DNA of 7,593 bases from contig JAURMY010000007.1 of NCBI GenBank assembly GCA_030830465.1, positions 1 through 7,593 of the forward strand. The letters are read 5' to 3'. Origin of the DNA: Alphaproteobacteria bacterium (GTDB lineage Bacteria > Pseudomonadota > Alphaproteobacteria > Rhodobacterales > Rhodobacteraceae). Shown one piece after another: positions 6,003 to 7,593 of this stretch. Below the pieces are notes generated by a model. It made no database searches, was not told the origin of the DNA, and worked only from the letters and a program-made list of their open reading frames with translations. How positions within the stretch are numbered: position 1 is the stretch's first letter; the number at the start of each line of letters is the position of its first letter. A program made the translations under genes and the position numbers.

Positions 6003-7593
6003 ATGACAAACAGATTAACGAAATCAGGCCTGAAGGTCGCGGCAGAACTGGTCACATTCGTTGAAACCTCGGCGCTGCCGGGGTCCGGCATTTCCGCCGA
6101 CCGGTTCTGGCAGGGCCTGTCGGACCTGATCCACGATCTGGGCCCGAAAAACCGTGCCTTGCTGCAAACCCGCGCCGATATGCAGGCGCAAATCGACGAC
6201 TGGCATAAATCCCGCAAAGGTCAAGCCCATGACAGAGCGGCCTATCAGGCCTTTTTGCGCGACATCGGCTATTTGGTGCCGGACGGGTCGGATTTTGAAA
6301 TTGACACCGCGAATGTCGACCCTGAAATCGCCACGATCGCCGGCCCGCAACTTGTGGTGCCGGTGATGAATGCGCGCTATGCGCTGAATGCGGCCAATGC
6401 CCGTTGGGGCAGCCTTTACGATGCGCTTTATGGCACCGATGCGCTGGGCGATCTGCCCGCGCCGGGCGGCTATGACGCGGCGCGCGGGCGCGGGTGGTGG
6501 CCTGGGCCAAGGCATTGCTGGACGAGGTGTTCCCGCTGTCAAACGGCAGCTGGGCAGACCTGAGCGACCTTTCGGCGGTGGCCGATGGACTGAAATCCCC
6601 GGCGCAATTCACCGGAACGACCAAAGGCGGGATCATTCTGGGCCATAATGGTCTGCATATCTATCTTCGCAGCGATCGTTCCAGCCCGATCGGCAAGGTC
6701 GATCCCGCCGGGATCAGTGATATGCTGATGGAAAGTGCTTTGTCCGCGATCATGGATTGCGAAGACTCGGTGGCTGCCGTTGACGCCGAGGACAAGGTTC
6801 TGGCCTATTCAAACTGGCTGGGCCTGATGAAGGGCGATCTGGCGGAAACGGTGACCAAAGGCGGCAAGACCTTCAGTCGCCGGCTGCACCCGGATTATGA
6901 CTATACCGACCGCAACGGGAAAACCCACAGCCTGAAGGGCCGCGCCCTGATGCTGGTGCGCAATGTCGGCCATCTGATGACCAATCCCGCCATTCTGGAC
7001 CGCGACGGTCTGGAAGTGGGCGAGGGGCTGATGGATGCGATGGTGACCACGCTTTGTGCTGTTCACGATCTGAAAAAGGGCGACGGCAATTCGGTCATGG
7101 GATCGGTTTACGTGGTCAAACCCAAGATGCACGGGCCTGATGAAGTGGCCTTTGCCGATGAGATTTTCACCCGGGTTGAGGCCGCCCTTGGCCTGCCGCA
7201 GAACACCGTCAAACTGGGCATCATGGATGAGGAACGCCGCACATCGGTCAATCTCAAGGCCTGTATCCGCGCGGCGCGTCACCGGGTTGCCTTTATCAAC
7301 ACCGGGTTCTTGGACCGCACCGGCGATGAAATCCACACCTCGATGCAGGCGGGCGCAATGATCCGCAAGGGCGATATGAAATCGACCGCCTGGATCACCG
7401 CCTATGAGGACAACAACGTGGATGTCGGCCTGGTATGTGGGCTGCGCGGCAAGGCGCAGATCGGCAAGGGCATGTGGGCGGCCCCTGATCTGATGGCCGA
7501 AATGCTGGCACAGAAGATCGGGCACCCGAAATCCGGCGCCAACTGCGCCTGGGTGCCGTCGCCCACCGCCGCGACCCTGCACGCAACCCATTA
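6003..7593 (+). pseudogene. glcB: malate synthase G, frameshifted, 3' end outside window
   Basis: Malate synthase G condenses glyoxylate with acetyl-CoA to malate in the cytoplasm and serves acetate and glycolate growth. The ATG at 6003 has GGGGA five bases upstream. Codons 1-161 (6003-6485) match the E. coli protein, including GPQLVVP and [18 protein letters not shown]. The family continuation GYD-x-x-RG-x-x-VxAW is broken: after 6485 the matching frame moves by -1, while the original frame stops at 6563. In the new frame ~368 codons run stop-free to the window edge with [13 protein letters not shown], the catalytic Arg of RNVGHLMT (codon 6959-6961), the Mg-binding Glu of MDEERR (7229-7231) and Asp of FLDRTGDE (7313-7315), and end at the TLHATH segment. 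That is about 529 of the ~720 residues expected; the final catalytic Asp lies beyond the edge. One G missing from a run at 6486-6488 explains everything. It may be a sequencing error in a working gene. Confidence 0.9.

Noticed and set aside
5864..6217. A 117-residue leftward open frame across the intergenic region and the glcB start
   Set aside because: Its start lies inside glcB on the opposite strand, it has no recognisable domain, and it would run through the promoter region.
6483..6496. Programmed -1 ribosomal frameshifting as an explanation for the glcB shift
   Set aside because: The direction fits, but there is no X-XXY-YYZ slippery heptamer, malate synthase G is not known to use recoding, and a simple one-base deletion in a G-run explains the data.
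6809..7591. A 260-residue leftward open frame at the right edge
   Set aside because: It is antisense to the shifted frame of malate synthase G, which carries the conserved catalytic motifs of that enzyme.
1..7593. Mobile element, phage, CRISPR or defence system
   Set aside because: No transposase, integrase, array-like repeats, toxin-antitoxin pair or nuclease domains were seen; the genes are metabolic, chaperone and regulatory.

Overview
The window reads as ordinary chromosomal DNA of a GC-rich alphaproteobacterium, most likely a Rhodobacterales (roseobacter-type) species. This rests on recognised protein families: an alphaproteobacterial J-domain protein, a DddQ-type DMSP-lyase-like cupin, an E. 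coli-type PepN and a malate synthase G. No mobile element, CRISPR array, tRNA or rRNA was seen, and base and codon use look uniform across the genes.

Layout from left to right. The C-terminal part of a J-domain co-chaperone gene runs rightward and stops at 368. It converges on a block of six leftward genes. In transcription order these are an ArsR-family regulator (5778-5419), two tandem SRPBCC/AHSA1 proteins (5441-4971 and 4974-4528), aminopeptidase N pepN (4435-1877), a DddQ-type cupin (1763-1176) and a YgfF-like short-chain dehydrogenase (1143-391). The first three overlap (23 bp, then an ATGA overlap) and clearly form one operon. The last three are separated by gaps of 92, 113 and 32 bp and may be read through or have their own promoters. 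An AT-richer intergenic region (5779-6002) separates arsR from a divergent gene for malate synthase G, glcB, which runs off the right edge.

The two strongest observations are departures from family norms. First, glcB carries a net one-base loss near 6486-6488: codons 1-161 read in one frame, and the remaining ~368 visible codons, including the catalytic Arg, Glu and Asp, read in another. Nothing else is damaged, so this is either a very recent inactivation or a sequence error in a GC-rich run. Second, the DddQ-type cupin keeps the exact spacing of the DMSP-lyase active-site motif but has Arg in place of a conserved His and Phe in place of the catalytic Tyr, so it is unlikely to be an ordinary DMSP lyase.

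Functionally the genes do not form one pathway. The ArsR-SRPBCC-SRPBCC set is a small regulated ligand-binding module of unknown substrate. PepN does general peptide turnover. Malate synthase G serves glyoxylate and acetate metabolism. The window shows no convincing new multi-gene system.
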